Of a DNA stretch of 64,000 nt, positions 1-11,040 are shown piece by piece. Position 1 is the first letter of the stretch. The number at the start of each line of letters is the position of its first letter. The notes beneath the pieces were generated by a model. It ran no database searches and was not told where the DNA came from. It saw only the letters and a program-made list of their open reading frames with translations. A program made the position numbers and the translations under genes. The DNA comes from Voacanga thouarsii (lineage: Eukaryota; Streptophyta; Magnoliopsida; Gentianales; Apocynaceae), in the NCBI GenBank assembly GCA_026120185.1, contig JANUWF010001819.1:2418001-2482000 (forward strand). The letters run 5' to 3'.

Positions 1-706
1 AAGTTGATAAAATATCTTTGAGAAAAAAAGATTATGGAAAAAATTGTGAAACATTCTTGTGAGAAGAATTGAGAGAATGAGTGGTTGTTTCCTCTTTGAA
101 GATGAGAAAAAAAATTGTTTTTGCTTGATTATAGGGGCCAATATGGAAAGTGAAAAGAAATCCACTTTCTTGAGGTTACGAATTTCTAAGAGCAAAAGAA
201 AGGAACATTATTGAAAAAAAAATGATGAGTGGTGATTAAAAAGGGGCCAATACGGTATGTGAAGAGAAATCTATACACTTGAGGCTATCAATTCCCTAAG
301 CTATTTAAAAAAATATAAAGAAAAAGATTGGAGTGCTTTATTTACATCATGACTTAAGTTGTGCGGTTTTTGCATCTATAATGCTTAAGTTGGTAGATGG
401 TTTGACTTGTGTGATTCATGTTATCTATATTTTAACTTGAAGAGTGAAATAATTTTCTTAGACTAAGGTATACACTTGATTAATTTGACTTCAAGAGTTT
501 TGTGGTATCTTGTCAAAAGTTTCAAAGTTTGAATTGTTTTCAAATGGGATGAATGACAAGAGTTGTATCTCAAGTTTGAAAGGAAGACATAATCTTTGCT
601 ATGGTAAAGAAGTTTTTTGAATAAGAAAGAACTTGTGTTTTCTTAATGATTTTTCTTGACTAAAGTGTTTTGCTTGAGGACAAACAAAGTTCAAGTGTGA
701 GGTATG
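1..706 (+). mobile_element. 3' internal tail of a Ty3/gypsy element entering from the left
   Basis: This is non-coding DNA upstream of a 3' LTR. The last 40 bases carry a motif of the form GCTTGAGGACAAACAAAG followed by AAGTGTGAGG. This is a purine-rich, polypurine-tract-like block typical of the end of the internal region in plant Athila/Tat gypsy elements. The same block occurs in reverse complement at 5247-5285 beside the LTR of the second copy, so the two elements belong to one family. No reading frame of note was found. The 5' part of the element lies outside the window. Confidence 0.8.
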
Positions 707-869
707 TGATAGGGGCTAAAATCACTATTATTTTTCTAACTATTTAAGGTTATTTTGTTATACATTTGTTGTAATAACTAGGCATATTCCTTCCTATTTG
801 ATATTTTTCTTGTGAAAAGTATTTATGATAAATTTATGCAGATTTGAGTCAAATTCGAGTAAAATTGGA

Positions 870-1110
870 GAAATTCCAGAATGCACCTGGCACCAGGCCC
901 AACCAAAGGATCAGGCACCGAGTCCATTCTGGTCAAGTAGAGGAAATCGAGCCAACTTTCAGGAAGAAAATAGAACAGACCTGATACCAGGTCAGGCAAG
1001 ACTAGGCACCAAGTCCATTCTGTCCGGTCAGCAAAAACAAAGCAAAAATCCAGAGGAAAAACAGAATGTACCTGGTGCCAGGTGGGTCAAAGGTACCCAG
1101 TGCCAAGCCT
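870..1110 (+). repeat. three ~92-bp tandem units with a palindromic core inside the gypsy LTR
   Basis: The cores CCTGGCACCAGG (886-897), CCTGATACCAGG (980-991) and CCTGGTGCCAGG (1071-1082) are spaced 94 and 91 bp apart. Each is followed by related text such as GTCCATTCTG. The block lies about 150-340 bp upstream of the LTR TATA box, in the predicted U3 promoter. Equivalent blocks are present in the other three LTR copies (about 4840-5085, 13750-14000 and 21715-21960). Confidence 0.75.
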
Positions 1111-1225
1111 GTTCTGGAAAGTGAAAATCCTGTGCATGAATTTGAAAATTTTTCATAGATTTCGGTATTTTCTAATTCCTACTCGGCTACGATCTCTCAA
1201 GCGACGAATTTAGCATCCAAAAGAG

Positions 1226-1235
1226 CTATAAAAGC
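1226..1235 (+). promoter_or_regulatory. LTR TATA box
   Basis: CTATAAAAGC is conserved in all four LTR copies: plus strand at 1226-1235 and 22065-22074, minus strand at 4719-4728 and 13632-13641. This conservation supports a core promoter dividing U3 from R. No initiation site is visible from sequence alone. Confidence 0.65.
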
Positions 1236-2224
1236 AAGAAAAAATACAAAAGAATATACACATATGGAGAGGAATTCAAAAATAAAAATTCTCAATCACT
1301 CATTGAAGCAGGAACTCACCTATTCAAGGAGGATTGTCCAAAAGAGTCTTCAAGGGTGAAGAAAGAGACTTGTCTATGAGTGTTTTCTTTTATCTTTGTT
1401 TTCTTTTCCTTTAACAATGATGTATTCAATGTTTTTATTATAATTTAACATTATTTTAGGATTCATGATTTTTTGTTAATTCAGTTATTTGATCAATTCT
1501 TTATCATTTTTTGTGTTTAATTACTTGTTATCATTAGTTATTAATGCAACTTCTTCTAATTGACTTGGGACGACGATATTAGGAGTTTCATTACATTAAT
1601 TTCGTATTTATCTAATCTTAATGGACTTGAGTGACGAAGTCAAGATTAAAGGACTAAGTGATCAAAGATTAGTTGATTTCACCTCGAGTAAAGGGTTATT
1701 AGCTAATTTCATGCTTATAGAAACTTGAGTTTAATGATGTTTTGGTTTTGTTAGCTTGATTGGCAAATATGTTAATATTAATCAAAAGATAGTAATTCCA
1801 TGGATTGAGAAACGAAGTGGAATTTATCTAAATAGATTCATAACTTGGGAAACGATTGAATTTTACTTTATATTCCTTCATGATGCCAAGCTTATAATTA
1901 ATTGAGAGAATTACTAGTAGGTTCATTATCAAGTTTTCTACGATATTTTGTCTAAATTGCATAATCCTACATCCTTGAGTTGTATATATATTTTTTTCTT
2001 TTTTTATTATTTTCTCACTTTATTTAGGTCGGTTAAATAATGAATAAATAGTGATTAGTATGTACTTATTCCTTTGAGGATTGATACTCATTAATTCCCT
2101 ATACTATACTTGCGGTGAGTATACTTGCTCGTATGTGTATTTTGGAATTAATGTTTTAATTAAAACTTGACTTAGGGATGGATTTAAATTTGATAATTTT
2201 TATACACCCAAAATTTATGCATCA

Positions 2225-2538
2225 TTGGCCATCACATTACCAACTATATTATAAACTAAAATATCTACCAACTACCCACTTCCGTTGGTATTTCATTGGT
2301 AAATTAGTGGGAACAACATTCCTTCCCAATTACCAATAGAATACCATCTGACATAATTACCAACTACTCACATTTTGTTGGTAATTAGTTGGTAAATATT
2401 TTCTCACTTGTTTACCAACACATTACCAATAGAAAAACCATCAACATAATACATACAGTCTGTAATTTGTTGATAATTACCAATCGAACCTAGTTTGTTG
2501 GGAATAGTCTGTTGGTTATCGGCCTTTTTCTTGTAGCA
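2225..2538. mobile_element. decayed CACTA (En/Spm-like) transposon terminus
   Basis: Read on the minus strand, the right end is TGCTACAAGAAAAAGGCCG. This matches the plant CACTA terminal motif CACTACAAGAAAAA except for the first two bases. Inside it, short subterminal repeats of the type TTACCAA/TTGGTAA occur many times in both orientations, as in CACTA ends. The left part of the transposon is cut off by the gypsy LTR that ends at 2224. No transposase is visible. Confidence 0.7.
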
Positions 2539-2829
2539 TGTTTTATGATATAAAATATCCTAGTTTTCATATAGGTTTTTGGTAACTACAAAAGTTTTCT
2601 AGATTATAATTTAGCAATTAATGCAATATCCATGGATAATATTCTCTATTCCGAAATAAGTTCTAATGAAATAATCAACTCATTCGCAGTCCTTGATCAT
2701 GATATGACTTGGGAAGAGTTAGTGTCATAAGCTTTCTCGAATATTTTCATAACCCAAATTACATTTTATAATTGGATACATCATGCCAGTCTTTTTTATT
2801 GGATAACTTATTATATTCCTATTCTTCAG

Positions 2830-3753
2830 CTGCTGACTTTGTGGTCTAGAAGAACAAGCAAATATAAGCTAGCATATGGCTTCTATTTGAGTTGATAAGT
2901 TATCATTTGCTTACTTTTATCTGCCACTCTCTAATACTTATGTTGGCATCATTATTCCTATGGTCCAACCTATCCTTCTTCATGAACAAGTCTCTTGCCT
3001 TTAGTTTACATAATATTCAATGATAACTGCATGTTTTACCTTATTGTTTGCTTCAGTTTCCTTTCATCCTTATTTATTTTGAGAGCTGTTTTGCTACATT
3101 TTGCAATTGTCTACAATATACTATATAGATTTTTGAATAAGTAGGTTTATAAAGATAAAAATTTCTAGATTTCTTTCGTTTTGCCCTCCAGTTTAAGTAA
3201 TGCAGCTTTTTTGCTAATAGATATTGAGTAGGCTTGATAATAAGGATTGAACCTTCCTGCTCTAGGCGATTTTCATATTCTAACCAGCAATTTGAAATTC
3301 TTTTTTTTCTCTTATTTAATAATCAGAATTGTGCAAATATGAATTAATTTTTCTCTTTTTCAGGTCAGATCTCCTTTCGACATCCCAGAAATTGTATTGC
3401 TTGAGAGATTATGCTTGTCAATTAGTCTCTTCTTGAGAGATAAATGTACACAGTCATTTGGAATCTTCCGGGAAGTTGCTTCAGGAAGGGATTTGAAGAA
3501 ATTTCTTTATGTGACACTCTTTCCTCCACTCAACTTTTGTACTCATAATTGCAAATATATTATATATTTATTTTGACAACCACAACCATATATTTTTTGG
3601 CACGTAGGGAATACTAGGCTTGTGGCTTGTGTCTGTTGTCGGCAGTTGGTTCAATTTCTTGACATTTCTATATATAGGTGAGTTCTTGTTTCCTTCTTTG
3701 TGATTGTTCTTACAATACCTATGTTGTATGAGAAGCTTGAAGATCAAGTGGAT
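2830..3753 (+). pseudogene. reticulon-like (RTNLB) pseudogene, 5' portion
   Basis: Reticulons are ER-membrane hairpin proteins that shape tubules. Exon remnants read in order. Exon 2830-2996 follows a CAG acceptor and contains [14 protein letters not shown] and LFLWSN, but also in-frame TAG and TAA codons. Exon 3364-3510 follows TTTTTCAG and contains DIPEI and the family signature ASGRDLKKFL. Exon 3608-3677 contains GLWLVSVVGSWFNFLTFLYI, the second hydrophobic segment. Segment 3700-3753 contains TIPMLYEKLEDQVD. The intron normally expected after LYI is missing an acceptor, so the last two pieces are out of frame. The gene is then cut by a gypsy insertion and resumes at 14165. Identification as a reticulon is firm; loss of function is inferred from the stops and the insertion. 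An N-terminal exon was not found. Confidence 0.85.
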
Positions 3754-5246
3754 TGATGCGTTAATTTTGAGTGTATAAAAATTATCAAATTTAAATCCAT
3801 CCTTTAGTCAAGTTTTAATTAAATCATTAATCTCAAAATACACATACGAGCAAGTATATTCATCGTAAGTATAGTATAGGGAATTAACGAGTATCGATCA
3901 TCAAAGGAACAAATACATACTAATTACTTTTCATTCATTGTTTAACAAATAAATAAATATATACAACTCAATGATGTGAAAATATGTAATTTAGACAAAG
4001 CTTTTGAAAACATGATAATGAATCACTTAGCTAATATCACAATCAATTATTCCCTTGGTCTCATGAAGGATTTACTATAGACCCACTTCGTTTGCAATCC
4101 ATAGAATCACTATCTTTTAGTTAAATTAGTAAACATATTCTGTCTCGACTAACTTATCCAAAAGATGCATTAAAATCAATCATTATATAAACCCCTATAC
4201 TCTAGGTGATTTAAAACATGAAATCAGTCAATGAATCCATATTCTAGCAATCATCAACCAACCTTTGATTACCAATATTCTAGACAATTAATCTCTTTTC
4301 AAGCAAGTTAAGAGATAACAAATATGAAACCAATTAATTAAAGTCATTATCAACCTCTTTTTCAAACGAGTTAATAACAAAAATCAATCAACCAACTCCG
4401 TAAGAAAAACAAGCAATCAAATCCCAAGATGAATAATGAATTGATCAAAATACTAAATTAACTCAAGAAATCATGAATCACAAAAATAATGTCAAATTAC
4501 AATGGAAATATTGAATATATGATTGTTTAAGGAAAAGAAAACAAAGGTAAAAGAAAGCATTCATAGACAAGCCTCTTTCTTCCTCCTTGAAGACTCTCTT
4601 GAACAACCCCCCTTGATTTGTTGAATTCTTCTTCAATGAGTGATTGAGAATTTTTTCTTATGAATCCACCTCTCTCTATTGTATATCTAGGTATATCTTT
4701 ATCTTTGTATTTTCTTGTGCTTTTATAGACCTCTTGGATGCTAAATTTGTGGTTAAGGAAGTCTTGGCCGAGTAGCACTAGGAAAATACCAAAATCATTG
4801 AATAATTCTTAATTTCATGCATAGAATATTCACCTCTAGAGCGTACCTGGTGCCGGGTACCTTTGACCCACCTAGCGCCAGGTGCACTCTATTCTTTCTC
4901 TAAAGTTGCTCTGTTTTTTGTCAGTAGACAGAATAGACTCGGCCCCAAATACACTTGCCAGACCTGGCGCTAGGTCTATTATGCTTTTCCCTAAATGTTG
5001 GCTCGAATTCTTCTGCTAGAACAGAATGTACCCGGCACCTGGTCCATTAGCTGGGCCTAGCACCAGGTGCATTCTAGAATTATACGCTATTTACTCAAAA
5101 TCTACTCAAATATACACATATTTGTCCAAAATACTTTTTACAAGTAAAATGTCAAATAGGAAGGAATATGCCTAGTTATTACAATAAATGTATCTCAAAA
5201 TAACATCGAATAACTAAGAAAATAATAGTGATTTTAACCCCTATCA
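3754..5246 (-). repeat. 3' LTR of the nested gypsy element
   Basis: On the minus strand it runs from TGATAGGGG to AACGCATCA (1493 bp). It shares its full length with the 12753-14159 copy, except for about 105 bp present here (near 4435-4545) and missing from the other copy. The TATA box lies at 4719-4728 and the palindromic tandem block at about 4840-5085. The outer edge abuts the TSD TGGAT. Confidence 0.92.
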
Positions 5247-5260
5247 ATTCCCCCACACTT
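5247..5260 (-). other. polypurine tract of the nested gypsy element
   Basis: On the minus strand the sequence AAGTGTGGGGGAAT abuts the 3' LTR and is preceded by GCTTGAGGACAAGCAAA. It would prime plus-strand DNA synthesis. The stretch from here to about 6680 is the AT-rich non-coding 3' part of the element, with no ORF I can support. Confidence 0.7.
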
Positions 5261-6680
5261 AAATATTTGCTTGTCCTCAAGCAAAACACTTTAATCAAAG
5301 ACAAATCAATAAGAAAACACAAGTCTTTCTTATTCTAAAATTTCTTTACCATAGCAAAGATTATGTCTTCCCTTCAAACTTTAGATACAACTCATGTCAT
5401 TCATACCATTTGAAAATAATTCAAACTTTGAAACATTGGGTAGGACATTACAAAACTCTTAAAGTCAAATTAATCAAGTGCATACCTTAGTCTAAGAATA
5501 TTATTTCATCCTTCCAGTTAAAATATAGATAATATAAATCATATAAGTTAAGTAATCTAACAACTCAAGTATTAAAAATCAAAAAATTGCACAACTCAAG
5601 TCATAATGTAAGGAAAGCACTCCAAAATTTTTTCTCTCCAATTTTTTTTTTTTAATAACTTAGGGAATTAATAGTCTTAAGTGCATAGATTTCTTTTCAC
5701 ACACCGTATTAGCCCTCTTTATAGCCATCCCTCATCATTTTTTTTCTCACCAATTCTTTTTTTCTTCCTTTGCTCTTTCTTGCCTTTTTGCCTTCGAGAT
5801 AACCTCAAAAGAGTACACCGAATTCACTTGCTACTTCTCCCTATATTGACCCCCTTTTCAACTAAAGGTCTTCAACGATAATCAATAAGAGCATTTTTCA
5901 ATTCACCTAACAACAGTGTTGTTTCCACTCATTGTTTCTTTCAACTCAACTCAATTCTTTTTTTTTTTTTTCATAATTCTCCACAATCTTTCCTCTCAGA
6001 GATCTTTATCAACTCACATTGTTTATCATAACTCAAAGCTAGCAAAATTTAAACTTATAATACATGAATTAGCTAATAAATTCTTCCCATATTTATCATA
6101 TCCTCCATATCCACACTAGATGAGTCAAATAATATTCAAACACCAATGCATAAACTAAATTAATCAAAATTCTCAAGTCTTGACAAATATCCTATCCAAC
6201 AAAACAATTTCATCAAAATCCTCCTAATGAATGACAAAAATCATATCCAAGTAAGAAAAAGAATTACAACCTTGCTTAATAATGAAAATTACTAAAATTT
6301 TTGAAAATTTTTCACAAAAAATTATATGAAAAAGTATTTCTTCAACCCCATTTTCCCCCTCTCACTTAAACTAGACATTGTCCTCAATGGCAAAAAATAG
6401 AATAATAGAAATACAACCAAGAAGACCAAGATGAATAAAAAAGAAGAATAAATTGAATAAGATACTTCCATTATATCGTAGTACCATTGTGTTTGAATCC
6501 ATCACAAGGAAGGGTCATTACAAGAGTATCTACTAAAAAAAACAAAAAAAAGAAAACATAAATCTAGAAAAAGAAAGTAAAAAGAAAATAAAAGAAAAGA
6601 CACCTAAAAGCTAGTAAGGGTCATTAAAATTCAAAAGAAAAAGAAATAATAGAAAATAAAATAAAATACAAAAGAGTAAG

Positions 6681-7886
6681 TCAAGAGTCATCCTCATCAT
6701 CATCATTGTCATCATCGTCAGCTTCGGACTGGAAGATGCACCAATAACTTATTGGATCAAAGTAGCCAATTTTTTATCTTAAACATCCTACCGGTGACGA
6801 ATGTCTGCAATGGAATCGCGAAGCAGAAGGAGGATAGTCATTTGGCTCTCCATTTGTGCCTCTATTCGTGCCTCAAAATTAATACGTGAATGAGGGCTAG
6901 TGGCACGAGGAGTAGGTCTAGTAGGTGGCTCCTCTTCCTCTTCCTCATCAAGGGGAAGCTCCTCCCTCTCGGGGTATTGCACCTCATACGGCCTCTTTCA
7001 CCGCTTGGCCTTTTCATCATAACAATACTTACACTGAACCAAAGTATGCTTCATCACTAAGTCGCAGTCAGTAGTAGGTTCACTTAACTCTTCATCCAGT
7101 CGTACTCCAAAGTCTCTCAAAATATGCATACTACCAAAGAGAATTTGAGGGCTTTAGCTGTAATGTTAGAGGGAACAACCTCTTGCATAGAGTGAATGAT
7201 AATTAGAGCAAAGGGAATAGGCTTACAGTTCCTCATCTTATCCAGAATATAAAGGTCAAGGACCCTCGACTCATTGAAGTCACTAGCCATGGGATAGACA
7301 TTGAAAGCAAAGATATAGACTAAGGCACGCTACTGAACCTCAAGGTCATTATTTGAGTAATACCGATTTTAACCTATTTTCCCTTTTCTCCACATATGAA
7401 AACTAGCCCTTACAGCCCCCACATCCCATATAGGCTCAGAGATGATTTTTGGTTATTATGGTCTACAGCTATCCACTGTCCCTCATCCGAAACTCCCAAA
7501 ATTCTTGCTAGTCTAGCCCTATCAAACTCAATGGGAATCCCTTTGACCATGGTGAAAATGACTTGGAAAGTATTTTTCTTTTTATCCTGCATATTGGCAT
7601 AAAACCCTCACACGCGCACAGGACAATAAGGACCTTCCATTCTAATAATAGGTTCCCACCCCAGGCGCCTAAACATAGTAGAAAACTCTAGGGAATTGTC
7701 TAAAGACGGTTTGTATTATTTTTCTACTATAATCTTATTGTGTTGGTGCCTGTCATACCAGATTTGGCACATAAGATTAGAAAACTGGGTAGGTTGGGTA
7801 GGTAGAAGCTCGAAAGAAGATGTGGAGGAAGATGCATCCTGAGCTCTCTTAGCCCCCAGTGCTAACCCTCTAGGTCGTCTAGACAT
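6681..7886 (-). pseudogene. second ORF of the gypsy element (plant-transposon-protein-like), broken
   Basis: The predicted start is the ATG at 7886-7884, giving MSRRPRGLALGAKR. The predicted end is a TGA at 6681-6683 after a very acidic tail (DDDDNDDDEDD). The span is about 400 codons but is broken by stops and shifts. The best open piece (7410-7592) contains ARLARILGVSDEGQW, which resembles the short conserved block of the plant family annotated as putative plant transposon protein, often found downstream of pol in Athila-type elements. A piece at 6788-6982 has an EEEEEEPPTRPTPR linker. Its function is unknown. An envelope role has been proposed for some Athila ORFs, but nothing here shows a signal peptide or membrane span. 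The solo LTR at 7906 sits 20 bp upstream of the start codon. Confidence 0.6.
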
Positions 7887-7905
7887 GATGGAAGGATGAA
7901 GAAAG

Positions 7906-9925
7906 TGTTGGATTGTATGCCCTCTTAGACTAGGTTTCTGATGTAAAATCGAATATTTTAATAAAAGAATTTATTTTCAGAAATTGTTTGTGAATTTATT
8001 TTTTGTTTGTGCACGATTTTCGTTTGGAACAGACCCATTGTGTTCAAATAAGTGATCCATGTGAATGGTGGTCTTTCACAGTAAAGTATGGATCATGGGT
8101 TATTTAACACATAAACATTTGTTCTTAGCCTATTGATGAGACTGGGAACCTCATTATGTTTAGGTTATTATGTTATGAATTCTAAATGGGGAATGACTTA
8201 CCTTTAGCCAGTGAGTAGTCCACTCACTTCATAACATAAGCATATTTCGAATACGTAGAACAGGACCTGTAGTAGTGGTTTCTCAAAGTACTATATGGTA
8301 GAAACCTAGACTACTACCGCTACAGCGTGGACTAGTACTCTACGACTTGAGTATGAGTTGGTGGTCTAGCGAAGCTGGAAGCATATACTTTGATTTGCTG
8401 TAGTTGAGGTTCTATCGTAGGGCTAATATACTTGCATGTTGGGTATGTGTGACTAGTTAGTTAAGACAGACTTATACAAGATAGTTTCTGCACTATATTG
8501 CCCCTTGTGGTTGTTCGAATGGTCTAAATTATCCAGGGCCCTGGGAAACATGACTTGGATGTTTGCTTTAGGGTAGCTCCCTTAGAAAGCGGAAACACTC
8601 CAGGAAGTCGTGGATCATTGGACTAGAAGCCTAAGGATGGTAGATGTCATTTAGGGGGGGTGTTAGTACACTTCTTCCTCTCTAAATGTACGGCGATGTG
8701 TAGAGGGGTATTTTAGTCATTTCACCTGTAGGTCGGAGACTTTGCGAATGCAGCATTGTCCTTGGGGTCAATATTTCCTTATGGTGATATTAGGAAATAT
8801 TTAAAATGCAAAATACAGCTATTTATATAGCAGGGGTATTTTGGTCATTTTAGCAGCCAAGGCGATGTGTCTTTTTGGTCCTCGGGATAGCCCGTAAGTC
8901 CTAACTATTTTTGGGTTGAGGAATTGGTCTCAGTTGAAAAGGATTTTATTTTATTTTATTCAAGAAGTCTAATTTATTATTGGAATGGAATAAAATAAAT
9001 AAATAAATAAAATAGGAGTTAAGAGAAATTAATTATCTAGTTTATTTGGTTAATTAATTATTCAGGGCCTAGGTCCAGTATGAATAATTAAGAAATTAAC
9101 CTGGGCTTAAACTAGGGAAAATAATTAATGTTTAATTATTTATTGGGTTATTTATATAGGCCCAAGAAATAAATAATTAAAGATTAATTATTATGGTTCA
9201 TTTGGTCTCATTAATTATTTTTTGGGTTACTTATGTAAGCCCAGGAAATAAATAATTAATGTTTATTATTTTGGGCCTTTTGGGTTCAAGAAAAATAATA
9301 AATATTTATCTGGCCCAATAGCTTGGACCTTAGGGTTTTTTCCAGATATGGTTAAGAGGAGTTTAGGGTTAGGCCAAACTGATTCTCAGGATAATATCCG
9401 GGTGTTTTGAAATCCCGGGGATATGTTTATCAGATAATGAGATACCTAATTTTGGCTAACTAATAAAACAACTATTTGAAAAGAAAAAAACCCTAATTCT
9501 TTCCCTAGCCACAAGACTCTCACGTCTCTCTCTAGCTCTCTCTCTCACGTTTCTTCTTCTTGTTTTCTCCTTATTCTTTGCTAACCAATAGCGAGCGAAC
9601 CAAGGAGAATTGAGACTGTTTCTCTTTCCCATTGTGTTCACCAACTAGAGGTTAGGCTGAGGAATATCCCGAGAGCTGGAAAGCTAAGCGTTAATGCAAA
9701 CAAGGCGAAGTAGAAGGCTAGCGGGTGTTCAACCGGAAGCTCCTTCAAGTGTGCAAAGCGAGGCGATTCCAATTGTTCAATCTGTTCCTACGCAACCTAG
9801 GAGGGTTAAGGAACGCAAAGGTATGATCTTCACGCTTCCGCATGGCCTTTATGGCTCGCGTTTATTTTTCTCCAGTTTTTTTTTTCGCTACAGAGCATGA
9901 TTCCCCTGTTTCGCGTTTTCCCTCA
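7906..9925 (+). repeat. solo LTR, 2.0 kb family, copy 1 (Angela/BARE-like copia suspected)
   Basis: It starts TGTTGGATTGTATGCCC and ends TTTTCCCTCA, flanked by an exact 5-bp duplication GAAAG (7901-7905 and 9926-9930). Homologous copies lie at 24180-26220 and 37404-39444. No internal region is attached, so it is a solo LTR left by LTR-LTR recombination. The start resembles LTR ends of the Angela/BARE copia lineage (TGTTGGA...TATGCCC); lineage is inferred from this only. TATTTATATAG near 8819-8829 is a TATA candidate. A small ORF opens at 9694. Orientation is taken from the TG start. Confidence 0.88.
9694..9810 (+). other. small basic ORF near the 3' end of the 2.0 kb LTR, ending at a splice-donor-like site
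   Basis: The ATG opens MQTRRSRRLAGVQPEA and the frame continues to QPRRVKERK, followed by AAAG/GTATGA, which matches a 5' splice site. In copy 2 (ATG at 25991) the frame is kept over the same stretch with several amino-acid changes, and the donor-like site has changed to AAATGTATGA. In copy 3 the region has diverged and the start is not preserved. No known domain is recognised. It may be a leader ORF in R/U5 or a captured exon; coding is unproven. Confidence 0.35.
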
Positions 9926-9930
9926 GAAAG

Positions 9931-11040
9931 ATGGTAGAATAGAAAAATATAATGCTCTCAACTCACTCTTTACAACAAATGCTCAACTCTCAACCTTCTC
10001 ACAATTACAACACCATTCAGCACCACCACCAACTCAACACAAAACACTACTCGATAATCAATAAACACCACTCAACTTCCTCCAACAAACCTGCAAGAAA
10101 AATAGATGTATGCCAATCCAAACATAATATCAACAAGCTTGATCAAATCCACAATATTCAATAGTGCTCAATGAAGCCATATTCGACTCAAAATCACAAT
10201 GCTCAATTAGCCATACCATTTATATCACAATGCAAAGCTTATCAGCATAAAGCTAAGTGAAACATGAACAAATATCATTTATCCCAAAAATTACTCACAA
10301 AGAATGCATGTTCAATCACTTCCAAAAATATGTAAAATATCAATAGCATTAATCATAAAGCAGTATCAATGATATTCTCATGCCAATGAAAGCTTAAAGA
10401 AAGAAATCTTAACAATCAAATCCTACATTAGAAAATATTCAAGAATTTTCGTCCAAAAATGCATAGAAAACTACCCAAAATTCATGAGAAAAAATTAAAC
10501 CATAGAAATTGTAGAAAATTCATACCACAATAATCTCCAATGCATGGGTAATGATGCTATGCAAAAAGTTTGAAGAAATCGTGTCCCTAATGGAAGGATT
10601 GAAAAATGGATTTTGGGTGAAAAGATTGGATTTTTCCTTATTTTGATCCAAACTTTCAAGAACAAATTAGAGATTTTGTATTTGAGAAGTGTTTTAGAGG
10701 TTTAGAAAGTGATCTAGCGGTGTTTTGAATATGACCCAGCGATGGGTTAAGAGAAAATTTGAGAGGGATGAAAGTTTTTTTAACAAAAATGGATGGCCGA
10801 TTTTAGTGTGGCGGCCGAACGGGCCTGGCTTCGAGCCTAAGGATTGGGCCTGACAACGGGCCTATTCTGTCCACGCTTTACTGTCGGGACTGTGCTGGCC
10901 CGGCACCCCAGCCACGGGTTGTGCCCGCCGCCAGGTTAGCTCTGGCCAAAAATTAAAAAAAATTATTGGAATTTAATGGAAGTAAAAGAACACGAAATCA
11001 TAAGAATCATACAGTCTCACAGCCAAATAAATGAAAACAA
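9931..11040 (-). other. non-coding leader between gag and second ORF of the gypsy element
   Basis: No reading frame survives here. On the minus strand a splice-acceptor-like site TTTTTCTTGCAG ends at 10091, after a pyrimidine-rich stretch and upstream of the second ORF's ATG at 7886. This suggests the second ORF may once have been expressed from a spliced subgenomic RNA. The stretch 10800-10930 is locally GC-rich (GGCCCGTT, CGGGCC) compared with its surroundings. Confidence 0.4.

Larger units (their letters stand above)
707..2224 (+). repeat. 3' LTR of the left gypsy element
   Basis: The LTR begins TGATAGGGGCTAAAATCAC and ends TTTATGCATCA, giving TG...CA ends. It is about 1.5 kb long. The same sequence recurs at 3754-5246 and 12753-14159 (reverse strand) and at 21551-23051 (plus strand), which fixes both borders. 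A TATA box (CTATAAAAGC) lies at 1226-1235 and a block of roughly 92-bp tandem units at about 870-1110. The right flank enters CACTA-like DNA directly, so the element inserted into that older transposon. The target duplication cannot be checked because the left end is outside the window. Confidence 0.88.

Noticed and set aside
825..1124. 99-codon frame rich in Gln and Gly
   Set aside because: It lies across the tandem palindromic units of the gypsy LTR and is not kept open in the other LTR copies.
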